This document shows positions 28,664 to 37,738 of a DNA stretch of 64,000 nt, in pieces. Each line of letters starts with the position of its first letter. Position 1 is the stretch's first letter. A program made the position numbers and the translations under genes. Source of the stretch: Pseudoalteromonas rubra. Its GTDB lineage: Bacteria; Pseudomonadota; Gammaproteobacteria; Enterobacterales; Alteromonadaceae. The stretch lies in assembly GCF_000967655.1 (NCBI RefSeq), contig NZ_JXYA01000026.1:1-64000 (forward strand), given 5' to 3'. The notes below the pieces were generated by a model. It searched no databases and was not told where the DNA came from. It saw only the letters and a program-made list of their open reading frames with translations.

Positions 28664-28832
28664 TTATGCACAGCCTTATCCACTTTTGCATGCCTGTGGA
28701 TCCATATTTTACTAAGTAATTTCATGTAGTTATACACTTTTTTAAATTTTAAGAGGTGATCTAATTGGTATAGATCTGATCTCTACTTGGAATGGATCGG
28801 ATCCTTACTAGCAAGATCTCTGTTTATCCACA
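28664..28832 (+). promoter_or_regulatory. DnaA boxes in the origin
   Basis: TTATGCACA at 28664-28672 and TTATCCACA at 28824-28832 match the TTATNCACA consensus exactly. TTATCCACT at 28676-28684 has one mismatch. Confidence 0.8.
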
Positions 28833-28909
28833 ATAACTAGTGCCACGAGTGATAACTGCCGGAAATCCGCGCTCCTATTTGCTATTGTACAGCGATTTTC
28901 TTAGTCAGT

Positions 28910-28918
28910 TGGTATAAT
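28910..28918 (+). promoter_or_regulatory. Possible extended -10 promoter of the initiator gene
   Basis: TGGTATAAT fits an extended -10 element about 145 bases before the initiator start. No good -35 box stands at the usual spacing. The iterons at 28941 and 28979 lie just downstream, so the initiator could repress its own gene. Confidence 0.45.
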
Positions 28919-29063
28919 ATTGATCTAGAAAAGTGCACTTGTTAGTAAAAATGTGATCTCTCCGTGTTTTTTAGTCCAGATCAGTTTTTTACTAACTTAA
29001 ACAATTAACTTTTGATCGTGAATGTGTTGTCATTAACTGTCACAAAATTCTGGAAGTAATAAA

Positions 29064-30278
29064 ATGAGCCGCAAGGTAAACATCTCCGTTGATAATTTAC
29101 CTGATTCCCTTAGAGGTCAGATCCATGGTGTCGAAAGTGCAACCGACAATGAAAGCTTAGCATTGTTTACAGACAACAAAGATGTTCGTGTTTCACTCGA
29201 AAGTGCGACTCATGGTTTAAGAGCCTACTCTAATACCTTTAATCATTATGACCTTTGGGGACGGTTTGTTCGTTCTGGCTATAAAAAGTTACCGCTAGAA
29301 GAAGCGCCAAAGAAAACCATCATTTCGAGAAGAATTTCTGAAAAAGTTGATGGAATTGTATACGATGGCGAACTAAAAATTACGCCAGCAGTTGTGAGCA
29401 GCAAAAAGGATGGTGAAGAGGCTGAGTTTTTGGTCTGGCCATCAGACAGAGAAGAAAAAGTAGAGCGCGCACTTATTCGGTTAGCCTCAAAGGGTAAGAT
29501 AGTAAAAATTAATTTTAAGTCCGGTATTCAATATGCCGTAATTTTTTCTATGAATGAGTTGGCTCAGGAGCTAAAAGCTGTTGGCCAATCAATGCCTTAC
29601 CCACAAATTAAAGAATCTTTAGAGGCGCTTCAAGGCTCAAAGTTATCATTTAAATATCGCGCTACAGATACGAAAAGCACGGATATAGACGACTCTTTTT
29701 ATGAGTCTAATATGAACTTCTTATCTTCATTACACTTCAGCGGGAAAAAAGGCCAGGGTGGTAACGTTAAATGTGTTGCTTGCCTTAATGCTTTTGTTCA
29801 TAACATGATCGATAACTTGGAGTACAAAGGCTACTACTTCAACAGTGCACAAGAATTGAAACGTGGTTTATCCCGTTGGATGATGCTTCGCTTGTACCAC
29901 TTGTGGAGATATGCTGCGCCAGGTAAAACTTATCATTTTCGCTTACTATCTATCATGGAAAAATATGGTTCTATTTATCCTGATGATGAAATAACCGACA
30001 ATAAGTTGAAAGCATTAAGAAGAGATATGACAACAACGATGAAAGACCTGATCGAAAAAGGGGCTATCTCTGAGTATCATATTTCCAATGTAAAAGATGA
30101 TAAGAGCGGGAAAATTATCGATTATGTGTATGAAATGCACCCGTCTGCACAGTTCTGTGATGAAATATTAGCATTAAATAAACATAATAAGCGCATTGAA
30201 ATACAGGGTGGTAAGCGTATTGTGGAAAATGCCGAAATAATTGATGAAGATACGCTTGAAGAAATCGTAAAGAAATAA
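29064..30278 (+). CDS. Plasmid-type replication initiator protein
   Basis: A 404-residue initiator with GGAAG upstream of the ATG. The build is two winged-helix regions: residues about 125-220 (EKVERALIRLASKGKIVKI, then YPQIKESLEALQGSKLSF) and about 255-350 (LKRGLSRWMMLRLYHLW, then LKALRRDMTTTMKDLIEKG). This is the layout of RepA/RepB-type initiators that bind iterons and load the replisome. The assignment rests on this layout plus location between the iteron origin and the fork-trap array, next to parAB; the exact family is not certain. It is unlike the much larger RctB of vibrios. Confidence 0.85.
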   Translation: MSRKVNISVDNLPDSLRGQIHGVESATDNESLALFTDNKDVRVSLESATHGLRAYSNTFNHYDLWGRFVRSGYKKLPLEEAPKKTIISRRISEKVDGIVYDGELKITPAVVSSKKDGEEAEFLVWPSDREEKVERALIRLASKGKIVKINFKSGIQYAVIFSMNELAQELKAVGQSMPYPQIKESLEALQGSKLSFKYRATDTKSTDIDDSFYESNMNFLSSLHFSGKKGQGGNVKCVACLNAFVHNMIDNLEYKGYYFNSAQELKRGLSRWMMLRLYHLWRYAAPGKTYHFRLLSIMEKYGSIYPDDEITDNKLKALRRDMTTTMKDLIEKGAISEYHISNVKDDKSGKIIDYVYEMHPSAQFCDEILALNKHNKRIEIQGGKRIVENAEIIDEDTLEEIVKK

Positions 30279-30443
30279 CACATCGACTTAAACCTGCCTA
30301 ACGAGAGCGTGTATCAACGCTCTTAGGAAACGAATTACTTTAACTGCTAGTTTTCAATAAGTAATCACCGATTATGTAAAATCGGTGACTACTTTTATAG
30401 TTATACATCTATTGCTGCAATATTGTTTTATCAAATTTTTTAT

Positions 30444-33177
30444 GATGTGTTCTTTAAGAATTGTGTGATGACTCGATGAATAAGGCGACGAGTAGATTCT
30501 ATGAAAGGCTTAGATCTGGATGAGTTGGTTTTTGCATTGGTTGAGATTCTAGATATACCTTCAAATTAATGATGTGTTCTTGACTGGGTGGTGGTCATAT
30601 AGAATTGAGTGGTGACGCGTGCCAGGCTTATCGCGCAGCTGAAGGCAGGCAGGAACCGTGAAAGGCCTTGATCCGGATGTGTCTATTTTCACGAATTGAG
30701 ATCACTTCGATGCTACTATATTAATGATGTGTTCTTTATGAGCTGTGCACTGACTTGCTTGCAGAATTGCTGAGCAAGCGGGTGCCAGGAAGGAGTTTCT
30801 ATAGATGATGACTGGAATAAGTACATTTTTATGGACTGAGGTATATGCGGTTTTACCATTTAAATGGTGTGTTCTCGAACTGGGGATGGTTAGTATAAAA
30901 CTGAGTGGCAGGGTTATCGATCAGCCCAATCCACAAAAGGGTATCTCTTTGTAAGGCAACAAAGTGGATAACGATATTTTTGTATGGATCTGGGATATTT
31001 AGGTTTATCATTTTTAAATGATGTGTTCCTTACCGGGTGGTGCTCATATAGAATTGGGTGGTGACGTGTGCCAGGGTTATCGCACAGCTCAATCAAAACG
31101 AGGGGCACCTCCTTGAGTGCTAGAGTCGGGACAACAATATCTTTGTATAAATTTGAATTATCTAGGTTGCTCAATTTAATGATGTGTTCTAAATGAGCTG
31201 TGTACTGACTTGCTTGCAGAATTGCTGATCTTATCAAGCGGGTGCCAGGAAGGAGTTTTTATAGGTGATGACTGGAACAAGTACATTTTTCATAGATTGA
31301 GGTAATTGCGGTTTTACCATTTAAATGATGTGTTCTTATCTTGCGTGGCAGTCGTAAAAACATGGTGGTGATGTGCAGTATAAAACTGAGTGGCAAGGTT
31401 ATCGATCAGCCCAATCAAACTAAAGGGTATCTATTTGTAAGGCAACAAAGTGGATAACGATATTTTTGTATGCATCTGGGTTATTTAGGTTTAGATATTT
31501 TAATGATGTGTTCTTATCTTGGGTGGCAGTCGTAAAAAGCATGGTGGTGATGTGCAATATAAAACTGAGTGGCAAGGTTATCGATCAGCCCAATCAAACT
31601 AAAAGGTATCTATTTGTAAGGCAACAAAGTGAATAACGATATTTTTGTATGCATCTGGGTTATTTAGGTTTATCATTTTTAAATGATGTGTTCTTTACCG
31701 GGTGGTGGTCATATAGAATTGGGTGGTGACGTGTGCCAGGGTTATCGCACAGCTCAGTCAAAACGAGGGGCACCTCCTTGAGTGCTAGAGTCGGGACAAC
31801 AATATCTTTGAATAAATTTGAATTATCTAGGTTGCTCAATTTAATGATGTGTTCTTAATTTGGGTGGCGGTCGTAAAAATCATGGGGGTGATGTGCAGAT
31901 CAGAAGGAACCTTGAAAGGCCTTGATCCGGATGTGTCCATTTTCACTAATTGAAATCACTTCGATGCTACTATATTAATGATGTGTTCTTGAGTTGGGTG
32001 ATGGTCGTATAAACTCTTTGGTGACTTGTTGATCTGCTTAAACAAAGGCCGGGAATAGTTTCGAAAGGCTATGACTTGGATGAGTACAGTTTGCTCGGAT
32101 TGAGATTATTTTATTCTAATGATGAGTTCTTAATTTGGGTGGTGGTCGTTCAGAAGTTGGTGGTAACTTGTAGATTAGCTTAAGCGGAAGACAGAAAGGG
32201 ATTTTGAAAGTCCATGAGTCGGATGAGTGCATGTTAGACAAACCGAGATTACTTTGATTTCACTATTTTAATGATGTGTTCTTGCGATGGATGATGATCT
32301 TACGGAACTTACTGGTGATTTGCGGATCTGCTAAAGCAGAAGATAGGGAGGAGTTTCGAAAGGTCATGAGTCGGATGAGTGTTGCACGGACTGAGATTAG
32401 TACGATTTCACTAGTTAATGATGTGTTCTTTAATGGTGTGATGGCCGCAAAGAATTCAGTAGTGACTTGCTGCCAGTGTTACTGATCAAATTGATTAAAA
32501 GGAATGTAAAAACTTGGAAGAAAAGTTGTTGAGTGAATTTGGGTTATACAGGAAGGATATTTCGAAGAATTTAATAAATGAGAACACATCGTACAGAAAG
32601 TCAATTTATTGCTTCCCTCGGCAAACATTTTGTATGTCAAAAACAAGCTGCCAAACAACCAAGTTTTTGAGTACATCTAATCTCAAGGAGATACATTTTT
32701 ATCCAGTTCAATGATGTGTTCTTAGTTTGGATGATGGTCGTATAGAATTCAGTAGTGACTTGTTGCTAGGGTTGCCGATCAGCTGATTCAAAAGAAAGGG
32801 TATGTTCTTGAAAAACATTGACGTGAGAGAGTTATTTTTATGTCGACTTGGAAGTCATTGATTAACTTATATTTATGATGTGTTCTCTGTTTGGTTATGT
32901 AATGACTTGCTCACAGGATTGCAGATCTGATAAAGCGAGAAACACGAAGGAGCTTTGAAAGATGATGACTCAGTAGAGTGCGCTCTGCATGGATTGCGAT
33001 TTTGTCATATTTATGATGTGTTCTTGTTGTAGGGATGCTAATGAGTATCTAGTGGCTATTTCTATGTTTTGATGATAGCTACCTTGGACGATTGATTAGC
33101 TTCTTTTACAGTTGCAGTCCAGTAGCTTTGTTTTCGCACGTAGTTTAGAGTACTTCTTACTGATTAATGATGTGTTC
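30444..33177 (+). repeat. Ter-site array: 18 direct copies in about 150-bp tandem units
   Basis: A non-coding array. The 9-base core GATGTGTTC starts at 30444, 30571, 30726, 30866 (GGTGTGTTC), 31020, 31181, 31327, 31505, 31685, 31846, 31980, 32121 (GATGAGTTC), 32273, 32420, 32713, 32877, 33015 and 33169, all on the plus strand. The context is usually TTTAAT before and TT after. Spacing is 127-180 bp, with one gap of 293 that holds an inverted copy. The tus gene lies 350 bases to the right. The core shares ATGT, preceded by G as in some E. coli Ter sites (GGATGTTGTAAC in TerC). By that alignment the blocking face is on the left, toward the origin. The spacers are also repeated: 31024-31180 and 31689-31845 are nearly identical, as are 31336-31504 and 31514-31684. 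There are no credible genes here. Confidence 0.88.
32582..32590 (-). repeat. Inverted Ter-like site inside the array
   Basis: GAACACATC is the exact reverse complement of the core. It lies near the midpoint of the only double-length interval (32420 to 32713), where a direct copy would be expected. It would block forks moving left. Confidence 0.7.
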
Positions 33178-33230
33178 CTAAGTTGGCCTTTTTTGGGTAT
33201 AAACCAAATGACAGTGTCTTATCGTAAGAG

Positions 33231-33282
33231 CATCCCGGCTATCTGAATCTACATTGTTTTATTGGTGTAGATTCAGGCGGGG
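33231..33282. other. Stable hairpin between array and tus
   Basis: An 11-bp perfect stem (CTGAATCTACA / TGTAGATTCAG, 33243-33253 and 33266-33276) with a 12-base loop, flanked by outer CCCG/CGGG arms. It lies 250 bases beyond the tus stop and could end tus transcription, although no T tract follows on the minus strand. Confidence 0.45.
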
Positions 33283-33526
33283 TATTCATATGGGCAAAAA
33301 CTTAGAATCATGGTTGAATTAGAACTATATGATTCGAGTCGGTTGTTGGGTTCGTTTTTAAACTAGCAAGAGATAGAATAATATGTAAATGGGGCTTAGT
33401 AAAAGAAAGCACTTTTTTATACATAAATATCGATGTCCATCGACAGAAAGAAAATCACAGAGTAAAGTAATGGTTTTTAATCCGTGAATCCTAACTCAAC
33501 TGTCATTCGGCCTATATCTCTTTTGG

Positions 33527-34399
33527 TCAGTTTTCAGCTTCTTCGAGATAGATTCTTTCAATTAGATAGTTGTACTCTTTTTTCCTTGGGTCACTATCGT
33601 CTCGCATATAATTTTTAAGCTCACCTATTTTAGTCTCCTCCTGTGGATTTAATAACACAAAAGGAAGTGCGCCACTCACATGATATCTATTTTTAGCACT
33701 AAAACGGACATTCACTTCTGGACTTACCCTAGTTGGTCTTCTTATTCTTAGCTTCGAAGTTGATGGTAAACTTGAAACTCGGATTTTCTCTTGCTCTAGT
33801 AGTGTTTGCCAACTTTGCTGGTCAATTGCTCTTGGGTTTGTGTACTGAGAAGACCTTTGGAGTATTTCTAAGGCCGCTTTCTTTGAAAGTGATTTAGTTG
33901 AGTGTTTAGTCATCCATGTAAAACGAACAGAGTATGGAATAGAGTGTTCAAAATGGATCTTTCTATATGCGGCGAGAGTAACCAGACCAGGTACTGCGCT
34001 ATGAACGGCTTCAAATCGAGCGTCATTATTTGCAATTTCGAGAACAAGTTCTTTAAATGCTTCTTTCGCGAGATTTACTTCGACAAGCCTGTTTTTCAAC
34101 TCATCATTGGGGTCATTAACGAGAATGATACCGGGGTGTCTGGTTAATACTTTTCCGCTTTCTTTTTTTTCAATGAAAAGGTCTTTGTATGAAGCAATAC
34201 AGTTAGCCAAAGCCAAATCACCGGTAATTTTTTCTACATGGATATTTTCTGGCGCTGAAAGCTCATCTTTTTTCTGGACTGGAGGAAGTTTATAGTAGTA
34301 CGCCTTTGTTATGTCAGCGTTCTTGATTTCTTCACATAACAGAGATACCTGGTCAAATAGATAATCAAAATGAGAACGTATTGAAAGTTTGTTTTTCAT
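33527..34399 (-). CDS. tus: Replication terminus-binding protein Tus
   Basis: A 290-residue homologue of E. coli Tus (309 residues), colinear over its length. Matching blocks are KLPPVQKKDELSAP (E. coli SLPEVKKEDEHNP), SYKDLFIEKK, GKVLTRHPGIILV, DARFEAVHSAVPGLVTLAAYR, NPRAIDQQSWQTLLEQEK and LPSTSKLRIRRPTRVSPEV. The residues forming the pocket that traps the flipped Ter cytosine in E. coli (Phe140, His144, Gly149) are Phe129, His133 and Gly138 here. Counterparts of E. coli Glu49, Ile79, Lys89 and Arg198 are Glu46, Ile76, Lys83 and Arg190. Tus bound to Ter stops DnaB from one side only. The gene is next to the array of its likely binding sites; a further site lies 133 bases before its start. 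Confidence 0.95.
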   Translation of the reverse strand: MKNKLSIRSHFDYLFDQVSLLCEEIKNADITKAYYYKLPPVQKKDELSAPENIHVEKITGDLALANCIASYKDLFIEKKESGKVLTRHPGIILVNDPNDELKNRLVEVNLAKEAFKELVLEIANNDARFEAVHSAVPGLVTLAAYRKIHFEHSIPYSVRFTWMTKHSTKSLSKKAALEILQRSSQYTNPRAIDQQSWQTLLEQEKIRVSSLPSTSKLRIRRPTRVSPEVNVRFSAKNRYHVSGALPFVLLNPQEETKIGELKNYMRDDSDPRKKEYNYLIERIYLEEAEN

Positions 34400-34531
34400 A
34401 GCGCAAAACCAGTGTTACATAAGTTGTCATTATACATGTTATTAGTTTAAAAATTAATAAATGATCGACTGTCAGCTTTTTGATATAGAAAACCTGTAGC
34501 TGAAGATTTAATGATATTCATTTAAAAGTAT

Positions 34532-34540
34532 GATGTGTTC
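34532..34540 (+). repeat. Ter-like site upstream of tus
   Basis: GATGTGTTC in the context AAGTATGATGTGTTCCTTTT, 133 bases before the tus start codon. E. coli tus is autoregulated through TerB in its promoter; this site may do the same here. Confidence 0.75.
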
Positions 34541-35756
34541 CTTTTATTTTAATTAAGTTTCCGCTTTAATGCAAGTGAATGAGCGTTCACTTTTATACAG
34601 TTAGGATGAAGAGTACTCTGTAAAGGGTAGGATTAGTAATGGCTGTTAAGGTGAAATTGTTATAAGTATTCTCTCAGAAAGTGACTTTCTAAAATTTCCG
34701 CATTACTTCCTAAGTGCTTAAGCCTTATAAAAGTATTATGTAATTAATTAAGAGAGAAGTGTTTCAATGGTGCTCACTCATCAGAATTTGAAAGACAACT
34801 ATTGTCCTGTGACATTTTTATGAGCCAGTGGATTAAAAATAAGCATTTGTTTCTAATATTTTCGCTCTGACTCATAGATGGAATAAAAGAAGGTTTTAAA
34901 ATTTCTACTCTGTAAAAAACCACAAACAATGTTGTGACTAAGCTAAGTTTTATTCTCATGCACAATTGTAACTATGGAGAGCAGTTTGCTCAACCACTAA
35001 AAAACAAGGCTTAAAAAACGATAAAGCCCATTCGTATATTGGTGAGTTAAGGTCACCAAAGCAAGAGCGGTGAGTCAGAAAATTGTATCAACCTTTCCGA
35101 TCAGGTGTTGTTTATTTAAATAATAGAGCGAACTTAGCCTTGTATTATCAGATCTCAAAAGTAGGCACAGAGACGTAATTTTGAAAAATACTAACTCTAA
35201 CCGACGCGGTTATCACAAAGTCATATTCGTTAGATACGAACCCCAACTTATGTTTCTAAAGGGCGGTTGAAACCTGCCTGACTTTGCGAGTTGTATTTCT
35301 CTTTTCTCTTCAAGCTAAAATTGCGTTTGTTAGTGATCAATGAATACATTCGGGTTAGAGCAAAAAACTTGTAATTGCTTAGGAAAGCGTAATACCAAAC
35401 CGGCATTTATCTTAGTCCGCTGTCTTGATTGACAATTGTTTTGACTGCATACGTAATTGCATCTAGTTGGCCAGAAAACAGGGTGCGATTAAGCGCCTGA
35501 CATGGCGAAAGCTACATATAATCTTTGACGTAATTACGCAACAAATCTTGAGTTGCCCAAAACCCTAATAAACTGCTCCAAAAGTTCAGGGCTACTTACT
35601 CAGGCCAGTCCATTGCGTAGGAAGAACAGCTCATAAAGCAGTTGGCACGAAAGATACCAGGGCAATTGAGCAAGAGCCTAAGAAAAAAAGCATTTAGTAG
35701 TGGCCTCAAACAATATGTCCTTACAGCCAGGTGAGAACGGAGCAGAAAGTGTATGA

Positions 35757-35963
35757 GCTAGCGCCAATTTTCATTGGCGCAAAAATAATGTATCGGATAC
35801 GCCGCTAAAGGGTATTAACCAGCAGCATACCGAAGAGATGATGAAAGTGCTACATAAAATTGTGCAGCTTTGCTTTCCAAAGTATCAGCGCAAAAACCGA
35901 AAGCACGATGTTACGGAAGTAATCTTAGGAGTAAGTTATGGGAGAATAATCAAAACTGTGTAA
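35757..35963 (+). pseudogene. Unidentified coding remnant
   Basis: A 68-codon open frame follows a TGA at 35754 and ends at TAA 35961-35963. It has no start codon near its beginning. It reads ANFHWRKNNVSDTPLKG, then EEMMKVLHKIVQLCFPKYQ, an amphipathic and basic composition like real protein. I cannot name the family; a mobile-element protein end is possible. Confidence 0.35.
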
Positions 35964-36234
35964 GTTCTTCGATGTGTGGAATAGCAGACCTAAATAAAGG
36001 AATTAAGCACAGTGCTAATCGTTAACCACAAGACAATTGAGGTAGAGAATCATTGTTCTATAGGTTTACCGCACATTTAACATAATGCAATTTCTGAGTA
36101 AGTTACCTTATCTCCCGCTACAGCAGGATGTGTCTCCTTGAAATTACCTGCACCCAAAATCTTAGTTGTTTGTAAGCTATTTTTCGTAAATTAAAATAAG
36201 ATGCTGAGGTAAATATGAAAATGATGTATAGTAT

Positions 36235-36243
36235 GATGTGTTC
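36235..36243 (+). repeat. Ter-like site before the DAHP synthase gene
   Basis: GATGTGTTC in the context AGTATGATGTGTTCCC, same orientation as the array, 104 bases before the next gene. Confidence 0.72.
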
Positions 36244-36347
36244 CCTTTCATTGAATTATCCTTTAAATTCTTCGAAATATCCTTGAAGCTAGTGCGTCTA
36301 TAAGGTACCTTGCCTTTGAGGTAACTAATGAGGAATGAGGAAAAAAC

Positions 36348-37703
36348 ATGAAGCCTTGGAGTCCAGATAGCTGGAGAGATCACCCGATAGTTCAGCAACC
36401 TGAATACCCGGATAAACTAGAACTGGAAACAGTCGAAAAGCAAATTAATGCAGCACCGCCTTTAGTTTTTGCAGAAGAGACCAGAAGTCTTTACAAAAGC
36501 CTTGCTGATGTATGTGAAGGTAAAGCCTTCTTGCTTCAGGGTGGCGATTGCGCAGAATCTTTTGCCGACTTTAGTGCAACCAGTATCAGAGATACATTTA
36601 AAACCTTACTGCAAATGGCCGTTGTACTTACTTATGGCGGCAAATGCCCGGTAGTTAAAATCGCGAGAATGGCTGGACAGTATGCCAAACCTCGTTCATC
36701 AAACTTCGAAACCATTAACGGTGTCGCCTTGCCTTCGTACCGAGGGGATATTGTAAACAGTTTTGAGTTTACGGAAGAGGCACGTATACCAGATCCTAAG
36801 CGATTGCTGACAGCTTATCATCACAGTGCTTCAACACTTAATTTACTGCGCGCATTTGCTCAGGGTGGCTTAGCTGATTTGCATCAGGTGAGTCGCTGGA
36901 ATATGAGCTTTGTTGCAGCGAACCCAATGAAAGAAAAGTTCCAGCAACTGGCTAACCGTATCCAGGAAGCACTAGAGTTTATGGAAGTATGTGGTATTGA
37001 TTCTACGGTGGCACCAAGCCTGAAAGAAACACACCTTTATACATCCCATGAAGCTCTGTTATTAGGCTATGAGCAAGCGCTCACTCGCCGTGACCACCTT
37101 AGTGGAGACTGGTACGATTGTTCAGCGCACTTTGTTTGGATTGGTGAGCGTACAAGACAGTTGGATCATGCTCACATTGAGTTTTTCAGAGGGATTAAAA
37201 ACCCAATTGGCGTAAAGGTTGGTCCAGGCATGAAGCCTGACGAACTGATCCAGCTAATTGACGCATTAAACCCAGACAATATCCCGGGTCGACTTACTTT
37301 GATCACGCGAATGGGTGCCGATGTTCTACCTGAAAAGCTACCTGCGCTTGTGAGAAAAGTGCAAGAAGAAGGCCGCAAAGTAGTTTGGAGCTCTGACCCG
37401 ATGCACGGTAATACTGAAAAAGCCAGCACGGGATATAAAACACGTAGTTTCAATAACATTTTGCGCGAAATTAGCCAGTTTTTTGCCGTTCACAAGGCCG
37501 AAGGTTCTTACCCAGGTGGCGTTCACCTTGAAATGACGGGTCAGCACGTCACCGAATGTATTGGTGGTGCCTATGGCTTGTCAGATGAGGACTTAGCACA
37601 ACGCTATCGTACGCAATGCGACCCACGCTTAAACGCTGATCAGGTACTAGAGCTGGGCTTCCTGGTTGCCGATCTGCTAAAAGACGCGAGAAATCGAGTC
37701 TAG
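36348..37703 (+). CDS. Class II 3-deoxy-7-phosphoheptulonate (DAHP) synthase
   Basis: A 451-residue enzyme condensing phosphoenolpyruvate and erythrose 4-phosphate, the first step of the shikimate pathway. It is the plant/actinobacterial type II class: [18 protein letters not shown] at the N-terminus, [65 protein letters not shown] and [18 protein letters not shown]. These carry the PEP-binding Arg/Lys residues and the metal-binding Cys, His, Glu and Asp. GAGGA precedes the ATG. It uses PEP, the product of ppsA two genes on, which may explain the clustering. A perfect terminator follows. Confidence 0.96.
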   Translation: MKPWSPDSWRDHPIVQQPEYPDKLELETVEKQINAAPPLVFAEETRSLYKSLADVCEGKAFLLQGGDCAESFADFSATSIRDTFKTLLQMAVVLTYGGKCPVVKIARMAGQYAKPRSSNFETINGVALPSYRGDIVNSFEFTEEARIPDPKRLLTAYHHSASTLNLLRAFAQGGLADLHQVSRWNMSFVAANPMKEKFQQLANRIQEALEFMEVCGIDSTVAPSLKETHLYTSHEALLLGYEQALTRRDHLSGDWYDCSAHFVWIGERTRQLDHAHIEFFRGIKNPIGVKVGPGMKPDELIQLIDALNPDNIPGRLTLITRMGADVLPEKLPALVRKVQEEGRKVVWSSDPMHGNTEKASTGYKTRSFNNILREISQFFAVHKAEGSYPGGVHLEMTGQHVTECIGGAYGLSDEDLAQRYRTQCDPRLNADQVLELGFLVADLLKDARNRV

Positions 37704-37716
37704 AATAAAAAGTAAG

Positions 37717-37738
37717 AGGCCCTGACAGGGCCTTTTTT
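37717..37738 (+). terminator. Terminator between DAHP synthase and ppsR
   Basis: AGGCCCT-GAC-AGGGCCT perfect stem followed by T6. It serves the plus-strand gene and overlaps the last bases of convergent ppsR. Confidence 0.92.

Larger units (their letters stand above)
28616..28996 (+). repeat. Initiator iterons GATC-N4-TTTTACTAAC
   Basis: Best copies by eye: 28616 (TTTTACCTAC), 28699 (TTTTACTAAG), 28795 (CCTTACTAGC), 28979 (TTTTACTAAC), and one inverted copy at 28941-28958. A weaker copy is at 28773. In every case exactly 4 bases separate GATC from the 10-base core. The GATC inside each element suggests that methylation by Dam controls initiator binding, as known for some chromid and plasmid initiators. 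Confidence 0.72.
28365..29063. other. Replication origin region of the chromid (ori2)
   Basis: The non-coding region between divergent parA and the initiator gene. It holds 15 GATC (Dam) sites in 526 bp (28492-29017), where about two are expected by chance. It also has three DnaA-box matches, iterons with a GATC-N4-TTTTACTAAC pattern, and AT-rich stretches (28536-28590 and 28720-28760) that could unwind. An inverted repeat (28473-28481 / 28518-28526) lies in front of parA. This combination matches Dam-regulated, initiator-plus-DnaA-dependent origins of low-copy replicons. Assignment as origin is inferred from these elements and from the flanking rep and par genes. Confidence 0.88.
34400..36347. 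other. Gene-free region of 1.95 kb between tus and the DAHP synthase gene
   Basis: No intact gene is seen on either strand. It contains two Ter-like sites (34532, 36235), an open 68-codon remnant (35757-35963), AT-rich DNA near tus, and GC-richer stretches at 35.4-35.9 kb that look like eroded coding DNA. Small ORFs here lack ribosome sites. I see no RNA gene. Confidence 0.55.

Noticed and set aside
30914-31237. 107-residue ORF inside the array
   Set aside because: It runs through three repeat units and Ter cores, lacks a ribosome site and has no protein-like pattern; chance frame in repeats.
32276-32714. Small ORFs of 65-69 residues in the array
   Set aside because: They overlap each other on both strands and include Ter cores; no start signals.
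30444-33177. CRISPR array
   Set aside because: The conserved core is only about 12 bp, the intervals are 127-180 bp, the spacers are themselves repeated, and no cas genes are present.
36124-36137. GGATGTGTCTCCTT as a Ter site
   Set aside because: It departs from the core at two or more positions; a proper site lies 100 bases on.
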